Under the pieces are notes generated by a model, which was given only the letters and a program-made list of their open reading frames with translations, did not search any database and had not been told where the DNA came from. From SAR92 clade bacterium (GTDB lineage: Bacteria; Pseudomonadota; Gammaproteobacteria; Pseudomonadales; Porticoccaceae): a DNA stretch of 64,000 nucleotides. Positions 1 through 9,401 of this stretch are shown piece by piece. The DNA is taken from assembly GCA_004211905.1 (NCBI GenBank), contig SHBP01000002.1, positions 1 through 64,000 on the forward strand. The letters run 5' to 3'. The translations under genes were made by a program, and so were the position numbers. The stretch's first letter is position 1, and every line of letters starts with the position of its first letter.

Positions 1-1
1 T

Positions 2-1201
2 AATAATACGCCAGGTGCCGCGAATGGCGTGGCTAATTCGGCTACTGGTAGTTCCCTTTCCTTACATGGTGATAATCTGTCAGGTAATGATGTTTGGAAG
101 CTAAATGTAGGTGAGTGGTATGGGGGATCGGATGGTAACTTTGGCATGACTATCGGTATGATGGTATTCCAGATCCCTAATTTTGGGAATGTTGCAAATC
201 CGTTCTTGACCGCAGAGTTAGAAGTAACCTTAGCTCAGAAAGGTGATGGATTAGATTTCCCTGCGGATCTTTGGGCAGTTAGAGCTTCTGCCTCGGACGA
301 TCTTAACTTGAGTGATTGGTTTATTGGTCCAGAGACTGGCGCTCCTGGTGATGGAGCTGCTGGGACTTTAATCCAGCAGAGTTATCTCACACCCTCGAGC
401 GAGATCGGTAAGGTCCTGACTTCAACCTCTGGTAATAGCGCCTTACTCGAATACCTAAATGCCCGTTATGACAATGGCAATGGAATTGGAGATTATGTTT
501 TCTTCCGGGTGAACAAGGGAGATGAGGATGCGTTTGCTTATGGATGGAATGCATACGTTCTCAATTCCTCTCAAGCTGAGGAGGGAGAAGAGACAGCTCC
601 TGAAATAAAATATACATCCATTGAAGAACCGATGCCTCTTCCTGATCCAGAACCTGAGCCTGAACCTGAAACTCCAGTTTCGGGAGATAACCTTGTTTCA
701 AATGGTACGTTCGATGGTTCGACAGGATGGACAGTGATTAATCATTATGAAGCTGACAATACGATGGGCTCGGTCACAATTTCTGATGGCGTTGCGACCT
801 TTGTAGAGACAGATTCAGCAGAGGAAGGTGCATGGAAACATATGGGTCTCTACACTGAGATGATTTTAAATGCAGGTACCTACCAATTTGATATGACGAT
901 GGCCTATACAGAAATAAGCGATGCTTGGGGTGAGGTGTATATTGGAAAATCTGAACCAGTATCAGGCACTGAATATAATGGTGATCAACAAGTATTGAAT
1001 GCCTTTAATACTTGGGAATGTGCCAATATAAAAACCTATTCTGGATCGGCTATAGAGTCAGGATGCGCTGCTAATGCGAATCCGGGACAGTTTATCCTTA
1101 CGACCTCGGGTACCTACTTTTTGTTATTTAGAGCAGGCGGGGCTTCCTATGGTGACAATGGAATTATGATTGATGATTTATCGATAGTAATGACAAACTA
1201 G
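2..1201 (+). CDS. Secreted protein with C-terminal carbohydrate-binding-like domain (5' end missing)
   Basis: The reading frame is open to the left edge, so the gene starts outside the window. The first in-frame GTG at 29 is probably internal. The visible part has two beta-rich regions. The N-terminal ~200 residues are a Trp/Gly-rich domain that I do not recognise with certainty. A short acidic Pro-Glu linker (about residues 205-217 counted from the GTG) joins it to a C-terminal ~165-residue domain. That domain begins with a DNLVSNGTFDGSTGW motif and ends with IMIDDLSIV, the pattern of CBM4/9-type jelly-roll carbohydrate-binding modules. The upstream catalytic part, if any, cannot be seen. 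It precedes two modular polysaccharide-acting genes, so a role in glycan binding or degradation is likely but inferred. Confidence 0.6.
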   Translation, partial: NNTPGAANGVANSATGSSLSLHGDNLSGNDVWKLNVGEWYGGSDGNFGMTIGMMVFQIPNFGNVANPFLTAELEVTLAQKGDGLDFPADLWAVRASASDDLNLSDWFIGPETGAPGDGAAGTLIQQSYLTPSSEIGKVLTSTSGNSALLEYLNARYDNGNGIGDYVFFRVNKGDEDAFAYGWNAYVLNSSQAEEGEETAPEIKYTSIEEPMPLPDPEPEPEPETPVSGDNLVSNGTFDGSTGWTVINHYEADNTMGSVTISDGVATFVETDSAEEGAWKHMGLYTEMILNAGTYQFDMTMAYTEISDAWGEVYIGKSEPVSGTEYNGDQQVLNAFNTWECANIKTYSGSAIESGCAANANPGQFILTTSGTYFLLFRAGGASYGDNGIMIDDLSIVMTN

Positions 1202-1467
1202 TCAGTCATTAAATTTCCTATCTCCAAGACCGAATTAGGGATTGGTGCAGATACTAGTCTGGTTGAACATTTATTAACGTAGAGTACTTAAGATAGGTGT
1301 AAACGGAATTTTAAGTGAACAGGATAATTTGATTTTCTTGTTTAGAGGTCTAGGCATTGAATCTCGTTCGCTGTCGTACTTTTTAAAGTGCAGAATCTTA
1401 ATTGTGAAGGGGTGATTAGCTAATATTAGCCAATCTATTAAAACCAAATTAAAAAACACGAGCTGCT

Positions 1468-4400
1468 ATGACATTTTCTAAATATTTAAATAAAAACATT
1501 AAGTTTATCCTGGTAGCTCTGTTTGCATTAAGCATGTTGAGCTTGGGTGAGTCTATCGCTGTTGAGTCAGATGATTTAGCCCCTGACATGATAGCTAGTT
1601 CAGCGATGGTCAGTAATGATTGGGATATTGATGGTAATGGTCAGGCAGATGCCTTAACCGATGGTTTGTTATTTTTGCGCTATGCCTTTGGGTTAAATGG
1701 AGAACCGCTAATCAGAGGTGTTGTTGCTGACGATGCGCAATACACTACTGTGGAAGAGCTAGAATTGGAGTTAGAAGAGATTTTTGCCAGTTTCGGTGAT
1801 GTTGATGGTAATGGCTCTGTGGATGCGCTGACAGATGGATTGTTGCTGCTGAGATATTTGTTTGGTTTGGGTGGAAACGCCTTAACAGAAGATGTTGTTG
1901 GTGACGGCGCGATTAGAACAGATAGCGCTGGTTTAGAAGCTTACATGAGTGCGGTGATGCCGCAGGCTCCCTATATCACCCTCAATGGCAGTGTGACGGT
2001 CAATCATGAGCAGGCAACAACCTATGTTGATGCTGGAGCGACTGCAACAGATATTACTGATGGATCAGTAACGGTTATAACCACGGGATCAGTAGATTCT
2101 GATACGGCGGGAACTTATTTCTTGAGTTACTCGGCTACCGATAGCGAGGGCAACGTTTCTCGCACTTTGATACGTTCAGTGACGGTAGCTGATACGACGG
2201 CTCCAACGATTACCCTTATAGGTGAGTCGGCAGTTGAGGTTGAGTTAGATGCCTCTTATGAAGATGCTGGTGCGACGGCGACAGATACTGTTGATGGATC
2301 GGTGGAGGTGGTGACCACAGGTTCTGTTGACACAAGTATTGCTGTCACCTATACCTTGACCTATACCGCTACAGATACTGCTGGAAACTCATCCACTGCG
2401 ACGAGAGAAGTCACAGTCCTGTCTCCCAAAGCAGCCCTATCCATTGCCACACTTACAGGTAATTGGCGCCTTACTCGTGAGGCAGGTGCTCTTGCCCTTG
2501 GACCGACTGCCGATGATCTCACGTGGTGGTCCAATAGCGAAATAGACGTATGGCTTCGTGCTTGCTTGTTTGACGATGTATACATCTTCGGTGCTGATGG
2601 GACGTTTTCACAGACCTTGGGCTCTGATACTTGGCTTGAACCATTCCAACGAGTCGATTCAGAGGGATGCGGAGCGCCTGTCTCGCCTCATGATGGTAAT
2701 TTTGAAAACGGATCCTATCAGGTAGGGGGTTCCAGTATCACGATTAATGGTATTGGAGCGCACATCGGGTTAGCCAAGGTAGTCAATTCTGGAGAGTTGG
2801 AATCTTCTAGTGCTGCTCCTGGAAGTATCACGTACACAGTTTCTAATCTTGCCGATGACGGAAATAGTATTATCCTACAAGTAGCTCATACCGATCGCGT
2901 CTGGCAATTTAAGCTGAGTAAGGGCAATCCTGTAGCCAGTGAGTACGGCACTGGTCTAGATAAGGTGCTCAATATCGGCGAGGTAGTAGATTTTAATTCA
3001 GTGGGAACTGAATATGGTCTGATTGATTTTGGCGGGACCTCAAGTAGTGTCGTCGCTGATCCTACTGATTCTTCTAATATCGTAATCTCAGTAGTAAAGG
3101 GAACTAACGCTGAGCCCTCAGAGGCTTGGGCAGGAACTACCCTGCTTACGGGTAGGGTGTTTTATCCTCTGACCGCTACAAATACAGGCTTTACAGTAAA
3201 AGTGTGGTCCCCAGAAGTGGGGACCCAAGTGAAGTTGAAACTCGAGGAGTCAGGTGAAAATCCAGCTTCCGTTGAGACGGATGCGGTGACGACTGTGGCT
3301 AATGCATGGGAGACGCTTACCTTCGACTTTAATAATCACTCTTCTGGTACTGATGCTCTGGATCTCAGTAAGGTTTTCGATACCTTGATTATTTACTTCA
3401 ACTACGATGTTTCAGGTTCTGGAGAAACGTACTACTTTGACGATGTTCGATTTATTGGCTCTGTCCCTGTAGATGTTACATCAGCAGATTTAATCGGAAA
3501 TTGGAAGTTAGCTCCCGTTGAAGGTGCCATAAAGTCTGTGCCGACGGAAGGTAATACCTTCATTAGTAGTTCTGGGGACGTAACGAAGTTTAGCTGCCTT
3601 TTTGATGACCTGTATGTGTTTAATGCAGACGGTTCGTTTGTACAAGAGTTAGGTTCGCAAACTTGGGTAGAACAGTGGCAAGGTATTGATGTTGCTGCTG
3701 ATGGCTGTGCATTGCCAATATCGCCTCACAATAGCGTCAATGATGCGACCTATAGCTTAGTGGGAACTGATCTTACAATATCTGGGGTGGGTAATCACAT
3801 TGGGCTAGCTAAGGTAACAAATCAGGGAGAACTTGATGCTGATGATCCACCATCTGTTCCATCTACCATAAGGTACTCGATCACCTCCTTCACTGGTAAC
3901 GGACAGGATATGACGATTCAGGTCGACCATGGTGCTGGTACTTGGCAGTACAAACTTGTTAAAACCGATGACACCGCGCGAGGTGAGACGGTTAACGTGA
4001 CGGCAACTAGCAATGGTGGCTACGCTTACATTATTAATGGCGTCTCGAAGCCAGACTTGACTCTTGAGGTAGGCACTACTTACATTTTCAACTATCCAGG
4101 TAATCATCCGCTTAAATTTTCTACTGTGAGTGATGGGGTCCACAATGGAGGTGCCGAGTATACTCAAGGAGTTGATACATCTGGTACAAATCAAATTACT
4201 ATAAGGGTTACCTCATCAACAGCGAAGTCGCTGTTTTACTACTGCCAACTCCACGCACAACAGGGTGGGACAGTTACCGTCATAGAAGCGGCAACAAGCA
4301 ACGCGGTTAGGATTGAAGCTGAGAGCTTTATCTCCAAAATTGAGAATGATGACAATAAACCTGAAGCTGAAGGTACAAATGATGAGGGTGGTGGTCAGAA

Positions 4401-6045
4401 CCTTGGGTGGTTTGATGCGGGAGATTGGGTTGAGTATGACTTGCCAATCACTGTAGGGGGTAACTATAGAATTAACTACAGAGTCGCTAGTCAGGGAGGC
4501 AGTTCGCCAGGTATTAAAATTAAAATCAACTCTACTTGGGTGGATGCAGTCGAAATACCCAATACTGGTGGATGGCAGAATTGGCAAACTGTTGAGGGCC
4601 GCGTTGTTACCTTGGATGCAGGTAACTTAACACTAAGAGTTGAGGCGGTTTCTGGTGGAGCGAATATTAACTGGTTCTCTTTCAATTCCACGGAGACTGC
4701 CGCCGATGATCCTCCACAAGAAATTATAGACGAAGATCCCATTTTCGTTGGTGATTGGACGCTTTCACCCGAGGCTGGAGCATTAGGGGTTGGTCCAAGT
4801 GCTGGTAATATTGGGTGGTGGTCTAATAATTCAGAGGATGTACAAACAAGAAATTGTCTGTTCGATGATATTTTTAGATTTGGATCAGACGGATCGTTTG
4901 CCAATGTAATGGGTGATCAGACTTGGATTGAAACGTGGCAACAAGGTGCAACCTCAGAGGGCTGTGCTACCCCCATATCGCCTCATGATGGAAGTAACAA
5001 TGCTACCTTTGAATTTAATAGTGGAGCTGGGACTATTACTATTAACGGATTAGGTGCTCATCTTGGAATTCCTAAGGTAGTTAATGCCGGAGAGCTAAGT
5101 GCTAATCCGGCACCTTCAGTACCCGATTCAATTACGTATGAAGTTGTTACAAGCACTCCCACAAGTATGACTATTCAAATAGGTTATGGAGGTGGTTACT
5201 GGACATTTAAACTAGTTAAGGTGGCCGATACGGCACGCGCGGTAAGTAAGTCACTGTCACATGATGGCTTGAATCGATCCTACATTACTTACGTGCCTAA
5301 CACTTATGATGGCACAGAGAAGTTCCCTGTCCTTATGAATTTCCATGGCTTTAGTGGTGATGCTGGATATCATTTAACAGAGACCAATATGCATTACGCC
5401 GCTCACAGTAATAAATATCTATTGGTATACCCACAGGGCGCGTTACTAGAGGGTGAGCCTCATTGGAATCCATGCCTTCCATCTGCTGATAATAAGAGTG
5501 ATATCGATGACTTAGGTTTCGTGGAAGCTTTGTTGGATCAAGTTTCCTCGGACTATCTTGTTGATCGAAATAAAGTTTATGCAGTTGGTTACTCAAATGG
5601 TGGCATGATGAGTTACGGCTTGGCCATGCATAAGAGCGGTCTCATCACTGCATTTGGTTCAGTATCCGGTACGATGTTGGATTGCGGGGAGCAACCAAAT
5701 CATCTAATGCCGTTGATTGTTATGCATGGCACAAATGACTTCACCATACCGTACGATGGCAGTTCGGATACTGTTTCAATTGAAACAACCATCGAATATT
5801 GGAATAGCTTCAACAATACTAATACAACTCCCGTGGTAACCAGTGCCTCAGATGTTGGTGAGAAAGGTTCTTCGGTAGAGATAGAGCGGTATCAATATTC
5901 AGACGGTGATAATGGATCTGCGGTCGAGCTTTATAAAATTGTTGGTGGAGGACATGACTGGTTTGATCTTAGGTTCGATGGACAGCGAACTGGCCAGATT
6001 TTACTCAATTTCTTCTCTCAATACGATCTCAATACTCTTCTCTAA
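1468..6045 (+). CDS. Modular secreted CE1/PHB-depolymerase-like esterase with CBM6 and dockerin-like repeats
   Basis: This 1525-residue exported protein is built of modules. A signal peptide (1-30) is followed by two EF-hand/dockerin-like repeats (about 51-84 and 110-145, each with DxDGNGxxDALTDGLL) and two Ig-like DUF5011-type domains (169-320). Three copies of a ~160-residue module with conserved GNW, FDD, TW, SPH and GAH positions lie at about 325-490, 672-832 and 1092-1252. Between them sit a jelly-roll domain (500-668), a cupredoxin-like domain (840-941) and a CBM6-like domain (947-1074). The C-terminal ~265 residues are an alpha/beta-hydrolase of the LpqC/feruloyl-esterase/PHB-depolymerase type, with nucleophile Ser1376 in GYSNGG, Asp1424 in GTND and His1496 in GGGHDW. 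It probably removes acyl groups from a polysaccharide outside the cell. The exact substrate is not readable. It lies 124 bp upstream of a GH3 gene with the same N-terminal layout. Confidence 0.8.
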   Translation: MTFSKYLNKNIKFILVALFALSMLSLGESIAVESDDLAPDMIASSAMVSNDWDIDGNGQADALTDGLLFLRYAFGLNGEPLIRGVVADDAQYTTVEELELELEEIFASFGDVDGNGSVDALTDGLLLLRYLFGLGGNALTEDVVGDGAIRTDSAGLEAYMSAVMPQAPYITLNGSVTVNHEQATTYVDAGATATDITDGSVTVITTGSVDSDTAGTYFLSYSATDSEGNVSRTLIRSVTVADTTAPTITLIGESAVEVELDASYEDAGATATDTVDGSVEVVTTGSVDTSIAVTYTLTYTATDTAGNSSTATREVTVLSPKAALSIATLTGNWRLTREAGALALGPTADDLTWWSNSEIDVWLRACLFDDVYIFGADGTFSQTLGSDTWLEPFQRVDSEGCGAPVSPHDGNFENGSYQVGGSSITINGIGAHIGLAKVVNSGELESSSAAPGSITYTVSNLADDGNSIILQVAHTDRVWQFKLSKGNPVASEYGTGLDKVLNIGEVVDFNSVGTEYGLIDFGGTSSSVVADPTDSSNIVISVVKGTNAEPSEAWAGTTLLTGRVFYPLTATNTGFTVKVWSPEVGTQVKLKLEESGENPASVETDAVTTVANAWETLTFDFNNHSSGTDALDLSKVFDTLIIYFNYDVSGSGETYYFDDVRFIGSVPVDVTSADLIGNWKLAPVEGAIKSVPTEGNTFISSSGDVTKFSCLFDDLYVFNADGSFVQELGSQTWVEQWQGIDVAADGCALPISPHNSVNDATYSLVGTDLTISGVGNHIGLAKVTNQGELDADDPPSVPSTIRYSITSFTGNGQDMTIQVDHGAGTWQYKLVKTDDTARGETVNVTATSNGGYAYIINGVSKPDLTLEVGTTYIFNYPGNHPLKFSTVSDGVHNGGAEYTQGVDTSGTNQITIRVTSSTAKSLFYYCQLHAQQGGTVTVIEAATSNAVRIEAESFISKIENDDNKPEAEGTNDEGGGQNLGWFDAGDWVEYDLPITVGGNYRINYRVASQGGSSPGIKIKINSTWVDAVEIPNTGGWQNWQTVEGRVVTLDAGNLTLRVEAVSGGANINWFSFNSTETAADDPPQEIIDEDPIFVGDWTLSPEAGALGVGPSAGNIGWWSNNSEDVQTRNCLFDDIFRFGSDGSFANVMGDQTWIETWQQGATSEGCATPISPHDGSNNATFEFNSGAGTITINGLGAHLGIPKVVNAGELSANPAPSVPDSITYEVVTSTPTSMTIQIGYGGGYWTFKLVKVADTARAVSKSLSHDGLNRSYITYVPNTYDGTEKFPVLMNFHGFSGDAGYHLTETNMHYAAHSNKYLLVYPQGALLEGEPHWNPCLPSADNKSDIDDLGFVEALLDQVSSDYLVDRNKVYAVGYSNGGMMSYGLAMHKSGLITAFGSVSGTMLDCGEQPNHLMPLIVMHGTNDFTIPYDGSSDTVSIETTIEYWNSFNNTNTTPVVTSASDVGEKGSSVEIERYQYSDGDNGSAVELYKIVGGGHDWFDLRFDGQRTGQILLNFFSQYDLNTLL

Positions 6046-6169
6046 ACCAATAGTTTGTATCGAGCCTCCTATGGTTCATTTACTAATTCCAACTTTTCGT
6101 TAGAATAGCGCTGGACTTTGTTACATATATCTCCCAGAAAACTTCAGCATTATTAAATGGACCCTTATA

Positions 6170-9100
6170 GTGAGTAGTATTTTACGGTTATTAAAGAGTA
6201 ATGATGCTGTACATTTTCTGTTCCTGACTCTTGTTGCTGTGGCCTTTTCGTTGACCCTTCTTTCCAAAGAGTCCATTGCTTTCGAAAAATCTAGCGACGC
6301 GAGATCAATAGATTGGGACATTGACAACGATGGTCGTGCTGATGCACTGACTGATGGGTTGCTGTTTCTTCGTTTTACCTTTGGCCTAAGTGGCGACTCC
6401 CTGATCAATGGCCTTATCTCTAGTGGCAGTGAGTTTACCTCTGCATCTGATATTGAAAGAGAGCTCAAATCAATCTACGACGCATCAGGTGATATTGATG
6501 GTGATGGTAATATTGATGCCCTAACTGATGGCCTTTTGCTCTTACGTTATCTCTTTGGCTTAAGTGGAGAATCTCTCACCTCAGGTGTTGTTGCCAGTGG
6601 TGCAGTGCGCACTGATGGATCATCCATCGGATCTTATATCGGGACACTGATGCCAGAGGCTCCATACATTACTCTTAATGGCAGTGCTGAGCTCAATCAT
6701 GAGCAGGCAACCAGTTATGTGGATGCAGGGGCAACGGCGGCTGATTTTAAAGATGGATCAGTCACGGTCACTGTTACTGGATCTGTTGATGCTGATGAGG
6801 CAGGAGTTTATACCCTGACCTACTCAGCCATAGATAGTGATGGGAATATAGCAAAGCCGATGACTCGGACAATCACTGTTGCAGATACGGTTGGTCCGGT
6901 TATCACCCTTAATGGTGAGACATCTATGGAGATTAATCAGGACAGTGACTTCTCTGATCCTGGTGCAACAGCAACAGATGCGGTGGATGGTTCTGTTCGT
7001 GTTGTCACAACAGGCTCTGTTGATCCAAGTGCTGCAGGGACATACACCCTAACCTATACCGCCGTAGATAGTGCTGCTAATTCGGCATCTAAAGCTAGAT
7101 CTGTTGTGGTGAAATCTCTTAGTTTCTGGCCATTGGTAAAGAATCCAATTGATTTAGATGTGGAATCTATCGTCTCTGAAATTCTTAGTCGTATGTCTTT
7201 AGATGAAAAGATTGGTCAGATGGTACAGGCAGAGATTGGCTCTGTGACGGCGGCTGATGTGCGTCAATATAATCTTGGTTCGGTACTTAATGGAGGAGGA
7301 AGTTGGCCTAACGGAAAGCAATCATCTGTCAACGATTGGGTCTCACTAGCGGACAGTTTTTTTGTTGCAAGCACCGACAAAAGTGACGGTGGAGTTGGAA
7401 TTCCAGTTATTTGGGGAACAGATGCGGTGCATGGCCACAATAATGTTATAGGAGCCACTATTTTCCCACATAATATTGGACTGGGAGCTACAAATAATCC
7501 GGACCTGATTCGAGAGATTGGGGAGATTACGGCGCTAGAGGTTGCCGTCACTGGTATCGATTGGGTGTTCTCTCCAGTCGCAGCTGTTGTTAGGAATGAT
7601 CGCTGGGGAAGAAGTTATGAGGGCTACTCGGAGGATCCAGAAATTGTGGAGGCCTATATGGACGAAATGGTTAAGGGACTCCAAGGGGCAGCAGGCAGTG
7701 ATCATTTGTTTGGGCCCGATAGAGTGGTAGCTACCGCCAAACATTTTATTGGTGATGGTGGGACCACTAACGGGACGGATCAAGGAAATACTGAAGTCTC
7801 TGAGACAGAACTCAGAGATATTCATGGCAAAGGTTATATTTCCGCCCTCGGCGCTGGTGTTCAAACGATTATGGCAACTTATAACAGCTGGAACGGTACT
7901 AAAGTCCATGGAAGTGGTGAGTTACTAACAGATATTCTCAAGCAGCAGATGGGTTTCGATGGCTTTGTGATTGGTGACTGGAATGGTCATGCCCAGGTGC
8001 CTGGCTGCAGTAATGGCCAGTGCGCTGCGGCGGTTAATGCCGGAGTGGATATGATAATGGTGCCGAATGACTGGCGAGATTTTGTTCAAAATACTCGAGC
8101 TCAAGTCAATGACGGCAGTATCTCCATGACTCGGATAGATGATGCAGTAACACGGATACTTAGAGTTAAAGCAAGAACTGGATTGCTAGATCAGGTTAAG
8201 CCATCCGAAAGAAGTTACGCGAGTATTACGTCCTTGATTGGCGCATCAGAACATCGAGCAGTGGCTAGGAGAGCAGTACGTGAGTCATTGGTATTGTTAA
8301 AAAATAAGAATAGTCTTCTTCCGCTGAGTCGCAACTTAAGCGTACTAGTAACGGGTAGTGGTGCAGATAACATTGGACAGCAGAGTGGCGGCTGGACCGT
8401 GACCTGGCAAGGAACCGGCAACAGTAATTCAGATTTCCCTGGTGGAACTTCTATTTATGATGGAATCCAAGAGGCGGTTACATCGGGAGGAGGCTCTGTC
8501 CAACTTAGTGTCGGTGGCAGTTTTAATGGACCAGTTCCTGATGTGGCTATTGTTGTTTTTGGTGAGACTCCCTATGCAGAGGGAAATGGAGATATCAGTT
8601 CTCTAGAATATCAGCCTGGCAATAAATCTGATCTTGCCTTACTAAAATCTCTACAAGAGCAAGGTATCCCTGTCGTATCTATATTTATTTCAGGTCGACC
8701 ATTGTGGGTAAATCCTGAATTAAATGCTTCAGATGCGTTTGTAGCTTCCTGGCTTCCAGGCTCTGAGGGCATCGGCGTGGCTGATGTTATTTTCAAAAGC
8801 AATAATGGAATGGTGAATAATGACTTCAAAGGAAAATTATCGTTTTCATGGCCAAAATCAAAGTCGCAATTTGAATTAAATAGAAATGATATTAACTATG
8901 ATCCGTTGTTTTCGTATGGTTTTGGGCTGACCTACAATGATACTGATACCCTTGGAGACAATCTCGATGAGAGTGGAAGCACGGGTGGAGAGTCTCCTAT
9001 CATACATCCAGTCCCAGGGTTGATTCAGGCTGAGGACTACAGCGCGATGGACGGTATTCAGACGGAGACTAGCTCTGATGTTGGCGGTGGTTCGAATATT

Positions 9101-9385
9101 GGTTATGTTGATTCAGGAGATTGGGTTGAGTACAAAATTAATGTAGCCAGCGCGGGAAGTTACTTTGTTGAGTATCGTGTCGCAAGTTTAGGAGGAAGCA
9201 GTGGTTTTGAGGTGCTGGTAAATGGTATTAAAATTGATAACCAAAATATACCGGACACTGGAGGCTGGCAAGCTTGGACGACTAGTTCCGCTGTCTTTGA
9301 TTTAGCCGCCGGTAACCAAGTTTTAAAAATCAATGCGATTGGTGGGTCTTGGAATCTGAACTGGATAAACATAGTTTCGGAATAA
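6170..9385 (+). CDS. GH3 beta-glucosidase-like glycosidase with dockerin-like repeats and C-terminal CBM6
   Basis: This secreted family 3 glycoside hydrolase has 1071 residues, with GTG as the chosen start. The order is: signal peptide (1-38), two EF-hand/dockerin-like repeats (48-75 and 107-135), two DUF5011-like Ig domains (165-315), GH3 N-terminal barrel (about 325-650), GH3 C-terminal domain (about 690-915), and CBM6 (about 945-1071). Asp603 in the VIGDW motif is the expected nucleophile, and Glu804 in PYAEGNGD matches the acid/base position of the ExoP/barley ExoI branch. The family removes terminal beta-glucosyl units from beta-glucans and oligosaccharides. The CBM6 and the esterase upstream suggest a polysaccharide-utilisation cluster, plausibly for laminarin-type beta-glucan. 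That substrate is an inference. It is followed 16 bp later by the M28 peptidase and is probably co-transcribed with it. Confidence 0.9.
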   Translation: MSSILRLLKSNDAVHFLFLTLVAVAFSLTLLSKESIAFEKSSDARSIDWDIDNDGRADALTDGLLFLRFTFGLSGDSLINGLISSGSEFTSASDIERELKSIYDASGDIDGDGNIDALTDGLLLLRYLFGLSGESLTSGVVASGAVRTDGSSIGSYIGTLMPEAPYITLNGSAELNHEQATSYVDAGATAADFKDGSVTVTVTGSVDADEAGVYTLTYSAIDSDGNIAKPMTRTITVADTVGPVITLNGETSMEINQDSDFSDPGATATDAVDGSVRVVTTGSVDPSAAGTYTLTYTAVDSAANSASKARSVVVKSLSFWPLVKNPIDLDVESIVSEILSRMSLDEKIGQMVQAEIGSVTAADVRQYNLGSVLNGGGSWPNGKQSSVNDWVSLADSFFVASTDKSDGGVGIPVIWGTDAVHGHNNVIGATIFPHNIGLGATNNPDLIREIGEITALEVAVTGIDWVFSPVAAVVRNDRWGRSYEGYSEDPEIVEAYMDEMVKGLQGAAGSDHLFGPDRVVATAKHFIGDGGTTNGTDQGNTEVSETELRDIHGKGYISALGAGVQTIMATYNSWNGTKVHGSGELLTDILKQQMGFDGFVIGDWNGHAQVPGCSNGQCAAAVNAGVDMIMVPNDWRDFVQNTRAQVNDGSISMTRIDDAVTRILRVKARTGLLDQVKPSERSYASITSLIGASEHRAVARRAVRESLVLLKNKNSLLPLSRNLSVLVTGSGADNIGQQSGGWTVTWQGTGNSNSDFPGGTSIYDGIQEAVTSGGGSVQLSVGGSFNGPVPDVAIVVFGETPYAEGNGDISSLEYQPGNKSDLALLKSLQEQGIPVVSIFISGRPLWVNPELNASDAFVASWLPGSEGIGVADVIFKSNNGMVNNDFKGKLSFSWPKSKSQFELNRNDINYDPLFSYGFGLTYNDTDTLGDNLDESGSTGGESPIIHPVPGLIQAEDYSAMDGIQTETSSDVGGGSNIGYVDSGDWVEYKINVASAGSYFVEYRVASLGGSSGFEVLVNGIKIDNQNIPDTGGWQAWTTSSAVFDLAAGNQVLKINAIGGSWNLNWINIVSE

Positions 9386-9401
9386 TTGAGGTGATTAGAT
9401 T

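Noticed and set aside
645-672. CCTGAACCTGAGCC-type repeat in the first gene
   Set aside because: It encodes a Pro-Glu inter-domain linker, not an independent DNA element.
4216-4904. Long minus-strand open frames within the esterase gene
   Set aside because: They are antisense to well-supported CBM6 and repeat-module coding sequence and encode nothing recognisable.
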